NCBI RefSeq assembly: GCF_004362405.1
Contig: NZ_SNXE01000004.1
Location: forward strand, 37,964 to 101,963
DNA length: 64,000 nt
Source: Roseateles asaccharophilus
Lineage (GTDB): Bacteria > Pseudomonadota > Gammaproteobacteria > Burkholderiales > Burkholderiaceae_C
Direction of reading: 5' to 3'
Below are positions 38,763 to 48,598 of the stretch, in pieces. Made by a program: the position numbers and the translations under genes. The notes under the pieces were generated by a model. That model had not been told where the DNA came from and made no database searches. It saw nothing but the letters and a program-made list of their open reading frames with translations. Each line of letters begins with the position of its first letter. Position 1 is the stretch's first letter.

Positions 38763-39419
38763 ATGACTTCCAGCTCTGTCCCCAGTCTTCTGCTCACCGG
38801 CTTCGAACCCTTTGGCGGTGAGACGCTCAATCCCTCCTGGGAAACTGCGCGTGCGCTGGATGGCGAGCTGCTTGAAGGGGTGCGCGTCAGGGCCTGGCAG
38901 CTGCCCTGCGTCTTCGGCGCGGCCCTTCGCTCCCTGGATCAAGCCCTGGCTGCGCATTCGCCACTGCTGGTTCTGGCCCTGGGGCAGGCCAGTGGGCGGT
39001 GCGACCTGTCGCTCGAGCGTGTGGCGATCAATGTGGACGACGCCCGCATTCCCGACAACGCCGGAGCGCAACCCGTGGATGAGCCGGTGCTCGCGACGGG
39101 GCCGGCGGCGTATTTCTCGACCCTGCCCATCAAGGCCATGGTGGCCGGGCTGCGCGCGGCGGGGATTCCGGCCTCGGTCTCGCAGACGGCCGGTACCTTT
39201 GTCTGCAACCATGTGTTCTATGGGCTTCAGCACCGCCTGGCAGGCAGCGCGGTGCGCAGCGGCTTCATGCACATCCCGCCGCTGCCCGAGCAGGCTGCGC
39301 GCTTTCCGGGGCAGCCCAGCCTGCCCCTGAGCACCCTGGTGGAGGGCACAAGGCTGGCGCTGAGTCTGGCCCTGCGCACCCAAGAGGATGTGCGCGAGCA
39401 GGGCGGCGCCATCGCCTGA
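38763..39419 (+). CDS. pcp: Pyrrolidone-carboxylate peptidase
   Basis: Cysteine peptidase (family C15) removing N-terminal pyroglutamate. It is 218 aa from the ATG at 38763. The catalytic triad is visible as Glu near residue 80 ([17 protein letters not shown]), Cys in [15 protein letters not shown] (about 145) and His in [10 protein letters not shown] (about 170). [16 protein letters not shown] opens the family fold. The frame extends to 38622 but without family similarity. It is convergent with the anti-sigma gene, 6 bp apart. Confidence 0.93.
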   Translation: MTSSSVPSLLLTGFEPFGGETLNPSWETARALDGELLEGVRVRAWQLPCVFGAALRSLDQALAAHSPLLVLALGQASGRCDLSLERVAINVDDARIPDNAGAQPVDEPVLATGPAAYFSTLPIKAMVAGLRAAGIPASVSQTAGTFVCNHVFYGLQHRLAGSAVRSGFMHIPPLPEQAARFPGQPSLPLSTLVEGTRLALSLALRTQEDVREQGGAIA

Positions 39420-39425
39420 GTCGGT

Positions 39426-39629
39426 TCAGCCCTCTGACTCGTCGCTGTAGCGGCGCCAGCGCTCGCTGGCACGTCGCATGAGCTGCACCTGCTGCGCGAA
39501 TCGAGGGCAGGCCCGGCAGGCCAGCATGTGCAGGCGCAGGGCGAGGCGCTCATGCCAGCTCAGGGCACGGTCCTCGGCTTGGAGCACCAAGCTCGTAACC
39601 TCGCGGCAGTTTTTCTTGAACAGGGACAT
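39426..39629 (-). CDS. Small zinc-type anti-sigma factor
   Basis: A 67-aa soluble protein with no membrane segment. LRLHMLACRACPRFAQQV contains the H-x3-C-x2-C signature of zinc-binding anti-sigma (ZAS) domains; an additional Cys is at residue 8 (KKNCREV). It starts 25 bp after the ECF sigma stop, so the pair is co-transcribed. It most likely sequesters the sigma factor and may release it on metal binding or thiol oxidation (inference). Size and context resemble the small anti-sigma factor paired with the Neisseria ECF sigma. Confidence 0.82.
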   Translation of the reverse strand: MSLFKKNCREVTSLVLQAEDRALSWHERLALRLHMLACRACPRFAQQVQLMRRASERWRRYSDESEG

Positions 39630-39654
39630 ATCGGTGCGGGGCGCTTGCGAAGGC

Positions 39655-40215
39655 TCAAGAGCGTTGAAGAGGCTGGGCAAACCAGTTCAGCTGCAAGCAT
39701 TCGCGCAGGCGTAGCCGGGCGCGATGCAGCATGACCCAGAGATTGGTCGGGCTGATGCTCAGGACCTTACAGATTTCCTCGGTGTCGAGTTCCAGCCATT
39801 CACGCATCATGAAAAGTCGGCCCTGCTGGCCGGGCAGATGCTCCACACAGGCTTCCAGCACCTTGATGAACTCCAGCTGGCGCAGCGCAGCCTCGGGATC
39901 GCCCCAGTCCTGTGGCGCCTCGCGCCAGTGACCGTCCGGCATGAAGAGGGCGTCATCCAAATCCTGATCATCTTCGGGCGTGATGCTGATTTCGCGCCGG
40001 CGGCTGCGGATCTGGTCCACCAGCTTGTGCTTGAGGATGCCGATCAGCCAGGTCTTGAGCTGGGACTGGCCGGCAAAGGCCTGGGGCCTCTCCAGCGCGG
40101 CGAGCAGGGTCTCGGAGACCGCGTCTTCGGCCCACTCGGGGTTTCGCAGCTGCAGCCGTGCAAACTTGAGGAGCTGGGGCCTGAGAGCTTCAAGCGCCTT
40201 GGCGAAATCGCTCAT
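39655..40215 (-). CDS. ECF-type RNA polymerase sigma factor
   Basis: 186 aa with only sigma regions 2 and 4. Region 2 (about 10-75: LRPQLLKFARLQLRNPEWAEDAVSETLLAALERP) recognises the -10, and region 4 (about 125-175: LPGQQGRLFMMREWLELDTEEICKVL...LWVMLHRARLRLRECL) the -35. It is divergent from the bufferin-type operon and followed by a ZAS anti-sigma factor. Related sigma factors (Caulobacter SigF, Neisseria ECF) control operons with the same DUF2282/DUF692/DUF2063/DoxX content, so control of the neighbouring operon is very likely. Confidence 0.9.
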   Translation of the reverse strand: MSDFAKALEALRPQLLKFARLQLRNPEWAEDAVSETLLAALERPQAFAGQSQLKTWLIGILKHKLVDQIRSRRREISITPEDDQDLDDALFMPDGHWREAPQDWGDPEAALRQLEFIKVLEACVEHLPGQQGRLFMMREWLELDTEEICKVLSISPTNLWVMLHRARLRLRECLQLNWFAQPLQRS

Positions 40216-40261
40216 GAACCGGGCGCTGGGTGAGCAGCGCGAAAAAATGGTGGAGCGCAGT

Positions 40262-40287
40262 GTAAGGACTCCGCGGGGCTTGGCGAC
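40262..40287 (+). promoter_or_regulatory. Putative ECF sigma promoter of the bufferin-type operon
   Basis: GTAAGG (40262-40267), a 16-bp spacer, then CGAC (40284-40287). This resembles the GTAACC-N16-CGAA element I recall for the Caulobacter SigF regulon. It lies about 70 bp upstream of the precursor ATG. No equally good copy was found on the minus strand for the sigma gene. Confidence 0.5.
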
Positions 40288-40357
40288 AGAGACTCGGGTC
40301 GGCCATCATCGAGATGCCGATCATTCCCAACCCCTAGCTTTTGCAACAGGAGATCCC

Positions 40358-40645
40358 ATGAGCAACCGCACTTCGCAAATCCTTTCTTCGGCCTTCGCTG
40401 CCGCACTGACCCTTGGTCTGGCCCAGACGGCTGTCGCCCAGGACAGTGGCAAGGAAAAATGCTACGGCATCGCCAAGGCCGGTCAGAACGATTGCGCCAA
40501 CCTCAGTGGAACCCACTCCTGCGCCGGTCAGGCCAAGGCGGATATGGCCCCCGACGAGTGGAAGTACGTGCCCAAGGGCAGCTGCAAGAGCATGAAGGGC
40601 ATGACGGCCGATGAGGCCAAGGCCAAGCACGGCGGCAAGAAGTAA
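40358..40645 (+). CDS. bufA: Bufferin-type metallophore precursor (DUF2282)
   Basis: 95-aa precursor. A Sec signal peptide (residues 1-28, cleavage after AVA) leads to a mature peptide of about 67 residues with four cysteines: [24 protein letters not shown] and KGSCKSM. The [14 protein letters not shown] and HSCAG blocks define DUF2282, recently described as bufferins, periplasmic copper-binding RiPPs whose cysteines are modified by a DUF692 enzyme. AGGAGA lies 5 nt before the ATG. It is the first gene of the operon, divergent from the ECF sigma gene. Metal specificity here is inferred from the family. Confidence 0.9.
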   Translation: MSNRTSQILSSAFAAALTLGLAQTAVAQDSGKEKCYGIAKAGQNDCANLSGTHSCAGQAKADMAPDEWKYVPKGSCKSMKGMTADEAKAKHGGKK

Positions 40646-40667
40646 GCAGGCGACCGGAGCCCTCCGC

Positions 40668-41525
40668 ATGCACACAAGCCCCACGCCCCGGCCGCCGCAG
40701 GCCGGCATAGGCTGGCGTCAGCCGCACTATGCCGCGCTGATGGCGCAGCGACCCGCCCTCGGCTTTATCGAGGTGCACTCGGAGAACTTCTTTGCCGAGG
40801 GTGGGGCGGCCCTGCAGGTGCTGGAGGCGGGGCGGGCCTGCTACCCGGTGAGCCTGCATGGTGTGGGGCTCTCCCTGGGTTCGGCCAGCGGTCTGGATGC
40901 AGGGCATCTGGAGCGTCTGGCTCGCCTGGTGGAGCGCATCGAGCCGGTCCGTGTTTCGGACCATGCCAGCTTTGCCTGCGTGGGTCCGCGCCACGGGCAG
41001 GATCTGCTGCCCATCGCCTTTACCGAGGCCAGCCTGGACCTGATGGTGACCCATGTGCAGCAGGTGCAGGAGCGGCTGCGTCGGCCTCTGCTGGTGGAGA
41101 ACCTCAGCGCCTATCTGGCCTGGGAGGACGATGCCCTGGCGGAGCCGGAATTCTTCAACGCGCTGGTACTGCGCAGTGGCTGCCAGCTGCTGCTGGATGT
41201 GAACAATCTGGTCGTCAACGCGCTCAACCGGGGCCATGACCTGGATGCGGCACGTGAATGCGCCTGCGCCTGGATCGACACCCTGCGCCCGGACTGTGTG
41301 GCCGAGATCCATCTGGCTGGACATAGCCGGCAGCAGGGGCTGGTGGTCGATGATCATGGCAGTGCAGTCCATGCCTCGGTCTGGGCCGTCTACCGTCATG
41401 CCCTGCGTCGGGTGGGCGCCCAGCCCACCCTGATCGAGCGGGACAACAATATTCCGGCACTTGAAGAGTTGCTTCAGGAGGCTGCCGAGGCGGACGCCAT
41501 CGCCGCTCAGGAGCTGCTGCCATGA
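40668..41525 (+). CDS. bufB: MNIO (DUF692) peptide-modifying enzyme
   Basis: 285-aa TIM-barrel multinuclear non-heme iron oxidase, the family of MbnB and TglH. It is expected to modify precursor cysteines (thiooxazole formation is reported for bufferins). Likely iron ligands and active-site motifs: [65 protein letters not shown] and LIERDNNIP. The ATG at 40668 is 22 bp after bufA; the frame is open to 40611 but that overlaps bufA. Its stop overlaps the bufC start by 4 bp. Confidence 0.93.
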   Translation: MHTSPTPRPPQAGIGWRQPHYAALMAQRPALGFIEVHSENFFAEGGAALQVLEAGRACYPVSLHGVGLSLGSASGLDAGHLERLARLVERIEPVRVSDHASFACVGPRHGQDLLPIAFTEASLDLMVTHVQQVQERLRRPLLVENLSAYLAWEDDALAEPEFFNALVLRSGCQLLLDVNNLVVNALNRGHDLDAARECACAWIDTLRPDCVAEIHLAGHSRQQGLVVDDHGSAVHASVWAVYRHALRRVGAQPTLIERDNNIPALEELLQEAAEADAIAAQELLP

Positions 41526-42262
41526 GCCCGCCGCGCGAAGCCGTGGATGCCGAGATGCAGCGCCAACAGGCCCTGCTGGCGGCCGTGGACAGCGGGCAGC
41601 TGCTCGGCTTTGCGCCGGGCCGCGCGCCGCGGGCCCTGGGCGTGCAGGTCTCGGCACAGTCGGGCTTGCTGGCCTACCGCCGCAATGTGCAGGCCCTGGC
41701 TGAGCGCGCCCTGGCGGCCGTCTATCCCAGGCTGCAGGCCGAGTTGGGGCTGCCCGACTTTGCGGCCATGGCCTGGAGCTTCTGGCGCCACCATCCGCCA
41801 CGCAGCGGTGACCTCGGTGATTGGGGCCAGGCCTTGCCGGCTTACCTGGCCTCGCAGCCCGGCATGGATCTTGAGCTGGTGGATCTGGCACGCCTGGAAT
41901 GGGCCTGCCACTGCGCCGAGCGTGCGCCCGATGTCAGCCCTGCGCCCGAAACCCTGGCCGCTCTGGCCGCCGCACCCGAGCGTGTCTGGTGCGCCCGTCT
42001 GGCCCCGGGCATGCAGTGGCTGGCACCCGACCGGCTGGTGTGGCGCAAGGGCTGGCGCGCGCGCAGCATGAGCCTGGCCGAGCAGCCTGCCGTGCTGTTT
42101 TTCCTCAGGCAGCTGATGGTGAATCCGGTTCTGACCATGGCCCTGGAGGCATGCCTGAGCCGGCATCCCGAGTTCGACATGGGTGCCTGGCTGCAGCAGG
42201 CACTGTCCGAGGGCTGGCTGCTGGGGCTCGACGAGGCGCCCTGCGCGCAAGAAAGCACATGA
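41522..42262 (+). CDS. bufC: DUF2063 partner protein of the MNIO enzyme
   Basis: 246 aa. The N-terminal domain (about 1-110) is DUF2063-like, with [40 protein letters not shown]; it is thought to recruit the precursor peptide to the MNIO enzyme. The rest (about 110-246) is a less conserved extension. Translational coupling to bufB by ATGA overlap and to the DoxX gene by another overlap supports one functional unit. Confidence 0.88.
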   Translation: MSPPREAVDAEMQRQQALLAAVDSGQLLGFAPGRAPRALGVQVSAQSGLLAYRRNVQALAERALAAVYPRLQAELGLPDFAAMAWSFWRHHPPRSGDLGDWGQALPAYLASQPGMDLELVDLARLEWACHCAERAPDVSPAPETLAALAAAPERVWCARLAPGMQWLAPDRLVWRKGWRARSMSLAEQPAVLFFLRQLMVNPVLTMALEACLSRHPEFDMGAWLQQALSEGWLLGLDEAPCAQEST

Positions 42263-42759
42263 TGAAGACCGTTTTGACAAGCCTGTGGCAAGCCGCCTGC
42301 GATGCCGGCCTGGAGCGCCCCCGCCAGATGGCCGCCGCACCGGCCGCGTTGACGAGCCAGCTGCGTTGGCTGGCCTTGCTGCTGGCCCGGCTCCATGTGG
42401 CGCAGGTCTTTCTTCTATCGGGCCTGAGCAAGCTGCGCGACTGGGAGATCACCCTGGCCCTTTTCCAGGACGAGTACCACGTGCCCCTGCTGCCGCCCGA
42501 GCTGGCGGCTTGGCTGGGCACAGCTGGCGAGTTGCTGCTGCCGGTTCTGCTCATCCTGGGCCTGGCCACGCGTTTTGCGGCGGCCGGGCTGTCGGTGGTG
42601 AATGTGGTGGCGGTGCTCAGCCTGGCCGAGATCGCGCCGGCCGCCCTGCTGGGCCATCAGCTCTGGGGGACGCTGCTGCTGGCCCTCTTGCTGTGCGGCG
42701 CGGGCCGCTGGTCGGTGGACGGCTGGCGGGCCGGCCTCACTCGCGGGGCTGGAACCTGA
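42259..42759 (+). CDS. DoxX-family membrane protein
   Basis: 166 aa with four predicted transmembrane helices (about 34-55, 75-95, 100-120 and 125-150). LLLARLHVAQVFLLSGLSKLRDW and the PPELAAWLGTAGELLLPVLLILGLATR block are DoxX/DUF417-like. The family often accompanies DUF2282-DUF692-DUF2063 operons; its role may be redox or quinone-linked, but this is not established. The start ATG overlaps the bufC stop (ATGATGAAG; a second Met follows). Its 3' end overlaps the convergent tolA end by 23 bp. Confidence 0.85.
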   Translation: MMKTVLTSLWQAACDAGLERPRQMAAAPAALTSQLRWLALLLARLHVAQVFLLSGLSKLRDWEITLALFQDEYHVPLLPPELAAWLGTAGELLLPVLLILGLATRFAAAGLSVVNVVAVLSLAEIAPAALLGHQLWGTLLLALLLCGAGRWSVDGWRAGLTRGAGT

Positions 42760-43657
42760 TGATCAGATGGGGCGGCACGCGGCCGTCCACATCGCGCGGC
42801 AGCGTCTCGGTCTTCTCGATGGCGCGCAACACGGCCTTGTCCCACTCGGAGTCGCCGCTGCTCTTGAGCAGTCGGCTGCTGATGATGTTGCCGTCGGGGG
42901 CGACCCTCAGCTCCGCCTCGGCCACCGGATTGCCCAGGCCCGAATCGCTGTAGATGATGTTGGGCCGGATGCGGGCCTTGATGCGGCCGGCATAGCTGGA
43001 CGAGGGGCCGGCGCTCTGCAGGGCCGTGCCGGTGGCATTGGGAGCGCCGCTGGCGCCGGCCATGCCCTGGATGCGCCGCAGGTTCTCCTGGCGCTGCTTC
43101 TCCAGCGCCGCCTCGGCCTTCTTGGCGTCCTGCTTGGCCTTTTCTTGCTTGGCCTTGTCCAGCTTCTCCTGCTTGGCCTTTTCCTGGCGGGCCTGTTCTT
43201 CCTTCTTCTCCTTCTCGGCCTTCAGGCGCTCTTCGCGAGCCTTCTTCTCCTTGAGCTCCTGCTCGCGCTGCTTGCGCTCGGCCTCTTCCTCGGCGCGCTT
43301 CTTGTCTTCGAGCTTTTTCTTCTTCTCGCGCTCGGCAGCGATCTCGGCCTCGCGCTGCTCCTGCAGGCGTTGCTGCTGCTCGATGCTGGGATCGGGGCGC
43401 GGCGGCTCGGGCACGGGCTTGGGCGGCTCGGGCTGAGTCTCCGGCGGAGGCGTCTCCTCGCGGGGGGCGGCGGCCACGGGCACGGCGGCCCAGAGCTCGG
43501 CCTCGATGGCCGGCTCGATCTGGCTGCGCCAGTTCAGGCCGGCGGTCAGGCCCAGCAGCAGCAGTCCATGCGCAAGCAGGGCCAGGGCGATGCCGCGGCC
43601 CAGCCCTGGGCTTGGCGGCGGGCGCAAGGGATCATGTGGCACGGCGAAGGCGCTCAT
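42737..43657 (-). CDS. tolA: Tol-Pal system protein TolA / TonB-like
   Basis: 306-aa inner-membrane protein linking TolQR to the outer membrane. One N-terminal membrane helix (about 20-40, GRGIALALLAHGLLLLGLTAGL), a Pro-rich segment (PPPETQPEPPKPVPEPP), a long Lys/Glu/Ala coiled coil (about 95-215), and a TonB/TolA C-terminal domain (about 225-306) are visible. The ATG at 43657 is chosen; the longer frame overlaps tolR. No tolB or pal follows; the convergent DoxX gene overlaps its last 23 bp. Confidence 0.93.
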   Translation of the reverse strand: MSAFAVPHDPLRPPPSPGLGRGIALALLAHGLLLLGLTAGLNWRSQIEPAIEAELWAAVPVAAAPREETPPPETQPEPPKPVPEPPRPDPSIEQQQRLQEQREAEIAAEREKKKKLEDKKRAEEEAERKQREQELKEKKAREERLKAEKEKKEEQARQEKAKQEKLDKAKQEKAKQDAKKAEAALEKQRQENLRRIQGMAGASGAPNATGTALQSAGPSSSYAGRIKARIRPNIIYSDSGLGNPVAEAELRVAPDGNIISSRLLKSSGDSEWDKAVLRAIEKTETLPRDVDGRVPPHLIIRFQPRE

Positions 43658-43706
43658 CTGCGGAACCGCTCGTTCTCTGTGGCTATTTGTCCGAAGCTCG
43701 GCGGCC

Positions 43707-44144
43707 TCAGCCGCCGCTGCTGGCGCCGGTCTTGACGGCCAGGCCCACCTTGGGAATGCCGGCACTCTGCAGCGCATCCATGACCTTGACCACGGCCTCG
43801 TACTTGACGGCCTTGTCGGCTGAGATCACCACGGGCGAATTCTCCTTGCCGGCCTGGGCCTGCTTGACGCGGTCGGCTAGGCGGTTGAGTTGCACGGCCT
43901 CGGGCTCACCCTTGTCGATCTTGAGCCTGAGCGTTTCGTCGCTGCCCACGATGACATGGATCACCTGATCGGGCTGCTGGCGACTCTTGCCCACGCTGGG
44001 CAGGTCCACCAGACCGGTGGTGATCAGCGGGGCGCTGACCATGAAGATGATCAACAGCACCAACATCACGTCGATGAAGGGCACCATATTGATCTCGTTG
44101 ATGGTGCGGCGGCGGCCACCGCCGCGGGAGCTCATCGCGGGCAT
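43707..44144 (-). CDS. tolR: TolR (ExbD/TolR family)
   Basis: 145-aa proton-channel subunit. A single membrane helix contains the essential Asp in NEINMVPFIDVMLVLLIIFMV (about residue 25). The periplasmic part (about 45-140) has the TolR fold with VISADKAVKYEAVVKVMD. A Gly/Arg-rich stretch precedes the helix. It begins 3 bp after tolQ; Met4 is an alternative start. Confidence 0.95.
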   Translation of the reverse strand: MPAMSSRGGGRRRTINEINMVPFIDVMLVLLIIFMVSAPLITTGLVDLPSVGKSRQQPDQVIHVIVGSDETLRLKIDKGEPEAVQLNRLADRVKQAQAGKENSPVVISADKAVKYEAVVKVMDALQSAGIPKVGLAVKTGASSGG

Positions 44145-44147
44145 GGC

Positions 44148-44842
44148 TCAATCGGCTCCGTGCTGGTGACCCGACGGCGTGCCCGCATTGCGCTGCAGGA
44201 TATTGGAGAACTCTTCGATGAAGGTCTCCATGGTGATGGCACTGCGGTCGATCTGACGGGCGAATCGGTTGAAGCCCAGCACCGCCGGAATGGCCGCGAA
44301 CAGGCCGATGGCAGTGGCCACCAGCGCTTCGGCAATGCCGGGGGCCACCGTGGCCAGGGTCACCTGCTGCAGATTGGACAGGCCCACAAAGGCGTGCATG
44401 ATGCCCCAGATGGTGCCGAACAGGCCCACATAGGGCGAGACCGAGCCCACCGAAGCCAGGAAGGAAAGCTGTGACTCCATCGCGTCGAGCTCGCGCTGAA
44501 AGCTGGCGCGCATGGCGCGACGTGCGCCATCGAGCAGTGCGCTGGGGTCGCTGACACGGCGTTCACGCAGCTTGAGAAATTCGCGCATGCCCGCGGCGAA
44601 GATGCGTTCCAGCGGGGCGCTGCCTTGCTTGCCGTTGACGTTGTTGTAGAGCTCGTTGAGGTTCTTGCCGGACCAGAACTCGGCCTCGAAGGCCTCGTTG
44701 CCGGCCTTGATCTTGGAGAGGGCGAAGAACTTGCTGAAGATCACGCTCCAGCTGGCGAGCGACATGCCCACCAGTCCCGCGATCACCAGTTGCACCGGCA
44801 AGCTGGCGTGCATGATCAGGCTGACGATGGAAAGATCTTGGT

Positions 44843-44846
<4 letters not shown>
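44148..44846 (-). CDS. tolQ: TolQ (MotA/ExbB family)
   Basis: 232-aa inner-membrane channel subunit with three helices (about 15-37, 133-155 and 168-190). LATVAPGIAEALVATAIGLFAAIPAVLGFNRF is the family signature in helices 2-3. It works with TolR to energise TolA. Its start overlaps the ybgC stop by 4 bp. Confidence 0.96.
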
Positions 44847-45279
<433 letters not shown>

Positions 45280-45283
<4 letters not shown>

Positions 45284-46476
45284 GCTGTCTTCTTGGCGGG
45301 CAGGGCGGCAGCCAGACGGGCCACGGCCTCCTTGAGATCGTCCAGGCTGCTGGCGAAGGACAGACGCACCCAGCGCTCCGCGCCCAGCTTGCCGAAGTCC
45401 TTGCCCGGGGTCAGGGCGATATGGGCCTTGTCCATCATCTCGAAGCAGAAGTCCCAGCTGCTGTCGCTGTAGGCCGAGACATCGAACCAGACGTAGAAGG
45501 CACCGTCGGGCATCACCGGCACCGTGAAGCCCAGCTGCTGCAGGGCCGGCACGATGTAGTCGCGGCGGGCACGGAACTCGGCGCGGCGCTGCTCGTAGAT
45601 CTCGAGCTGGGCCGGCTCGAAGCAGGCCAGGGCCGAGTGCTGGGCCACGCTGGAGGCGCAGATGAAGAGGTTCTGCGTCAGCTTCTCCACGGCGGGCAGC
45701 AGGGCCGGCGGCAGCACCAGCCAGCCCAGGCGCCAGCCCGTCATGCCGAAGTACTTGGAGAAGCTGTTGACCGAGATCACATCCTCGCCCAGGGCCAGCA
45801 CGCTGTGGCCGAAATGGGCCTCGTAGCTCAGGCCCAGATAGATCTCGTCCACGATGCTGATGCCGCCGCGCGCCCGCACCGCCTCGACGATGGCGCGCAT
45901 CTCTTGCGGCTCGATGGAGGTGCCCGTGGGGTTGCTGGGCGAGGCCAGCAGCACGCCGCGGGTGTGCTCATCCCAGGCCGCCTCGATCTGCGCTGCCGAG
46001 GGCTGGAAGCGCTGCTCGGGTCCGGCCGGCAGCAGCACGGCCTCGGCATCGGCCGCGGCCACGAAATGGCGGTTGCAGGGGTAGCAGGGGTCGGGCATCA
46101 GCACCCGGTCACCGCGCTCGAACAGGGCCAGGCAGGCCAGCTGCAGCGCGGCCGAGGCGCCGGCCGTGACCACGATGCGCTCGGGCGCGATCTGCAGGCC
46201 GAAATGCGTGCCATACCAACGCGCAATGGCCTCGCGCAGGGCCGGCAGGCCGGCAGCCGGCGTGTACTGGGTGCGGCCGGCCGCAATGCAGGCCTGAGCC
46301 GCGGCCTGAACAGCCGGCGGCGCCGCAAAGTCGGGCTCACCGATGTTCAGATAGATCATGCGCCGGCCGCCCTGGGCCGGATCGCAGGCCGGGCTACGGG
46401 CGATCTCGGCCGCGGCCTTGGCGCATTCCATCACGTAGAAGGGCTCGATGTGTTCGAGCCGCTGGGCCAGCTTCAT
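45280..46476 (-). CDS. PLP-dependent aminotransferase, class I/II
   Basis: 398 aa of the aspartate aminotransferase fold I family. LNIGEPDFAAPPAVQAAAQA and YTPAAGLPALREAIARWY open the fold; ASPSNPTGT, IVDEIYLGLSY and the PLP lysine in VNSFSKYFGMTGWRLGWLV (about 242) follow. The substrate cannot be named; related genes are annotated as pyridoxal-phosphate-dependent or valine-pyruvate-like transaminases. The ATG at 46476 is chosen over a frame open to 46602, which overlaps nusB. Coupled to ybgC by a 4-bp overlap. Confidence 0.87.
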
Positions 46477-46507
46477 GGCGTGCGTGCGTGCGGACGGGCG
46501 ACGAGGC

Positions 46508-46987
46508 TCAGCGCTTGGCGGCCTTGACCTCGGCCGGGCGCAGGTCCGCGGCGGCGCGGTCGAGCACGCCATTGACGTATTTGTGGCCGTCGGTGCCGCC
46601 AAAGCTCTTGGCCAGCTCCACCGCCTCGTTGATCGCCACCTTGTAGGGGATGTCGATGCAGTGCTTGAGCTCGTAGGCGCCGATCATCAGCACCGCATGC
46701 TCGATGGGCGAGAGCTCGGTGGTCTTGCGGTCCACATGGGCGGAGAGCACCGCGTCCAGGTCCGCGGCCTCAATCACGCAGCCGTGCAGCAGGGCTTCGT
46801 AATGGGCCTGATCGGCCTTGTTGAAGCCGTCCTGCTCGCGCATATGGGCGTCGATGGCACCGGCATCCTCGCCCGCCAGCAGCCATTGGTACAGGCCTTG
46901 CAGCGCGGCCTCGCGGGCGCGGCGGCGGGCGGACTTGGGGGCGGCACGCTTGCCGGCCGGCTTGTTGGTCTTCTTGTCTTCAGCCAT
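46508..46987 (-). CDS. nusB: Transcription antitermination factor NusB
   Basis: 159 aa, all-alpha RNA-binding protein needed for rRNA antitermination with NusE. The N-terminus is a Lys/Ala-rich tail (about 1-20). [38 protein letters not shown] and [27 protein letters not shown] are the family blocks. It follows ribH by 9 bp, the usual ribH-nusB pairing. Confidence 0.96.
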   Translation of the reverse strand: MAEDKKTNKPAGKRAAPKSARRRAREAALQGLYQWLLAGEDAGAIDAHMREQDGFNKADQAHYEALLHGCVIEAADLDAVLSAHVDRKTTELSPIEHAVLMIGAYELKHCIDIPYKVAINEAVELAKSFGGTDGHKYVNGVLDRAAADLRPAEVKAAKR

Positions 46988-46996
46988 GGTCGTTGT

Positions 46997-47461
46997 TCAG
47001 CGCAGGGTGTCCAGCAGATTGGCCATTTCGACCGCAACGCGGGCGGCGTCGCGGCCTTTCTCGTCCACGCGGGCCCAGGCCTGTTCCTCGGTCTCGACGG
47101 TGAGAATGGCATTGGCCACAGGCACCTGGAAGTCCAGCGAGACCCGGGTCACGCCGGCGCCGCTTTCATTGGCCACCAGCTCGAAGTGGTAGGTTTCGCC
47201 ACGGATGATGCAGCCCAGGGCCACCAGAGCGTCGAAGTCCTCGCGCTCGGCCAAGGCGTGCAGGGCGACCGGAACCTCCAGGGCGCCGGGCACGGTGATG
47301 TGATGGATGTCGGCCGCATTGACGCCCAGGGCCTGCAGCTCGTCGATGCAGTGCGTGGCCAGGGCGGAGGTGAGGGCGTCATTGAAACGCGCCTGCACGA
47401 TGCCAATGCGCAGGTCTTGGCCGTTCAGATTGACGGCCTGGCCTTTGTCGGCTGCTTGCAT
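46997..47461 (-). CDS. ribH: 6,7-dimethyl-8-ribityllumazine synthase
   Basis: 154 aa. Condenses 5-amino-6-ribitylaminouracil with dihydroxybutanone phosphate. Signature residues: ARFN near 24, [11 protein letters not shown] (about 58-68), [17 protein letters not shown] (catalytic His in the middle) and [15 protein letters not shown]. Lies between ribBA and nusB in the riboflavin run. Confidence 0.97.
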   Translation of the reverse strand: MQAADKGQAVNLNGQDLRIGIVQARFNDALTSALATHCIDELQALGVNAADIHHITVPGALEVPVALHALAEREDFDALVALGCIIRGETYHFELVANESGAGVTRVSLDFQVPVANAILTVETEEQAWARVDEKGRDAARVAVEMANLLDTLR

Positions 47462-47474
47462 GAAGTGAGAGTCC

Positions 47475-48578
47475 TTAACTTTGATTGTCCGGGCCGCGGA
47501 AACCGCTGACCTCGAGGCCGTAGCCGGTCATGCTGGGCATGCGTCGCGGGCTGCCCAGCAGCTGCATGCGCTGCACGCCCAGCTCGCGCAGGATCTGCGC
47601 GCCCACGCCATAGGTGCGCAGGTCCATGGTGGCGCGCGGCGCGCCGGCGCCGCTGGCGGGGCGCTGCAGGCGTTCCAGCAGGTCGTCGGCCTCTTCGCCG
47701 CAGTTCAGCAGCACGGCCACGCCGCGGCCGGCGCGCTGGATCTCGGCCAGGGCCTTGGGCAGGGGCCAGGAGTGGCCGCTGGGGCCGGTTTCCAGCAGGT
47801 CCAGCACCGAGAGCGGCTCATGCACACGCACCACCACCTCGTCTTCCGGGGTCCAACTGCCCAGGCTCAAGGCCAGATGCACGCTGCCGCTGCGGTCGCG
47901 GAAGCTGCGGGCCAGGAACTCGCCCTGGGCCGTCTGCAGCGGACGCGAGCCCACGGCCGTGATGATGGATTCGTTACGGCTGCGGTATTCGATCAGGTCG
48001 GCGATGGTGCCGATCTTCAGGCCATGCTCCTGGGCAAAGAGCTCCAGATCGGGCAGGCGCGCCATGGTGCCGTCGTCCTTCATGATCTCGCAGATCACGC
48101 TGGCGGGGCTCAGGCCGGCCATCTGGGCCAGGTCGCAGCCGGCCTCGGTATGGCCGGCGCGCATCAGCACGCCGCCGTCCTGGGCTTGCAGGGGGAAAAT
48201 GTGGCCCGGTTGGACCAGATCGCTGGCCTGGGCATGGCGGGCTACGGCGGCCTGCACGGTGCGGGCGCGGTCGGCGGCCGAAATGCCGGTGGTCACACCG
48301 GTGGCGGCCTCGATGGACACGGTGAAGGCCGTGCCATGCTTGGTGCCGTTACGCGTGGCCATGGGCGGCAGCTGCAGGCGTTCGCAGCGCTCGCGGGTCA
48401 GGGTCAGGCAGATCAGGCCGCGTCCGTACTTGGCCATGAAATTGATGGCCTCGGGGCTCACATGGTCGGCCGCCAGCACGAGGTCGCCCTCGTTTTCGCG
48501 ATCTTCTTCGTCGACCAGAATGACCATGCGACCGGCTGCCAGCTCGGCAACCAGCTCGGGAACAGGTGATATGGGCAT
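47475..48578 (-). CDS. ribBA: DHBP synthase with degenerate GTP cyclohydrolase II domain
   Basis: 367 aa. The RibB domain (about 1-205) is complete: [13 protein letters not shown] acidic loop, [24 protein letters not shown], and [17 protein letters not shown]. The C-terminal half (about 210-365) keeps the RibA-like fold but lacks the CxxxxxxxxxxCxC zinc ligands and much of the GTP site. Only 3,4-dihydroxy-2-butanone 4-phosphate synthase activity is supported, so a separate ribA should exist elsewhere. The ATG at 48578 is chosen, 20 bp after ribD. Confidence 0.93.
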   Translation of the reverse strand: MPISPVPELVAELAAGRMVILVDEEDRENEGDLVLAADHVSPEAINFMAKYGRGLICLTLTRERCERLQLPPMATRNGTKHGTAFTVSIEAATGVTTGISAADRARTVQAAVARHAQASDLVQPGHIFPLQAQDGGVLMRAGHTEAGCDLAQMAGLSPASVICEIMKDDGTMARLPDLELFAQEHGLKIGTIADLIEYRSRNESIITAVGSRPLQTAQGEFLARSFRDRSGSVHLALSLGSWTPEDEVVVRVHEPLSVLDLLETGPSGHSWPLPKALAEIQRAGRGVAVLLNCGEEADDLLERLQRPASGAGAPRATMDLRTYGVGAQILRELGVQRMQLLGSPRRMPSMTGYGLEVSGFRGPDNQS

Positions 48579-48598
48579 AGGGCGTGATTGTAGGCGGC

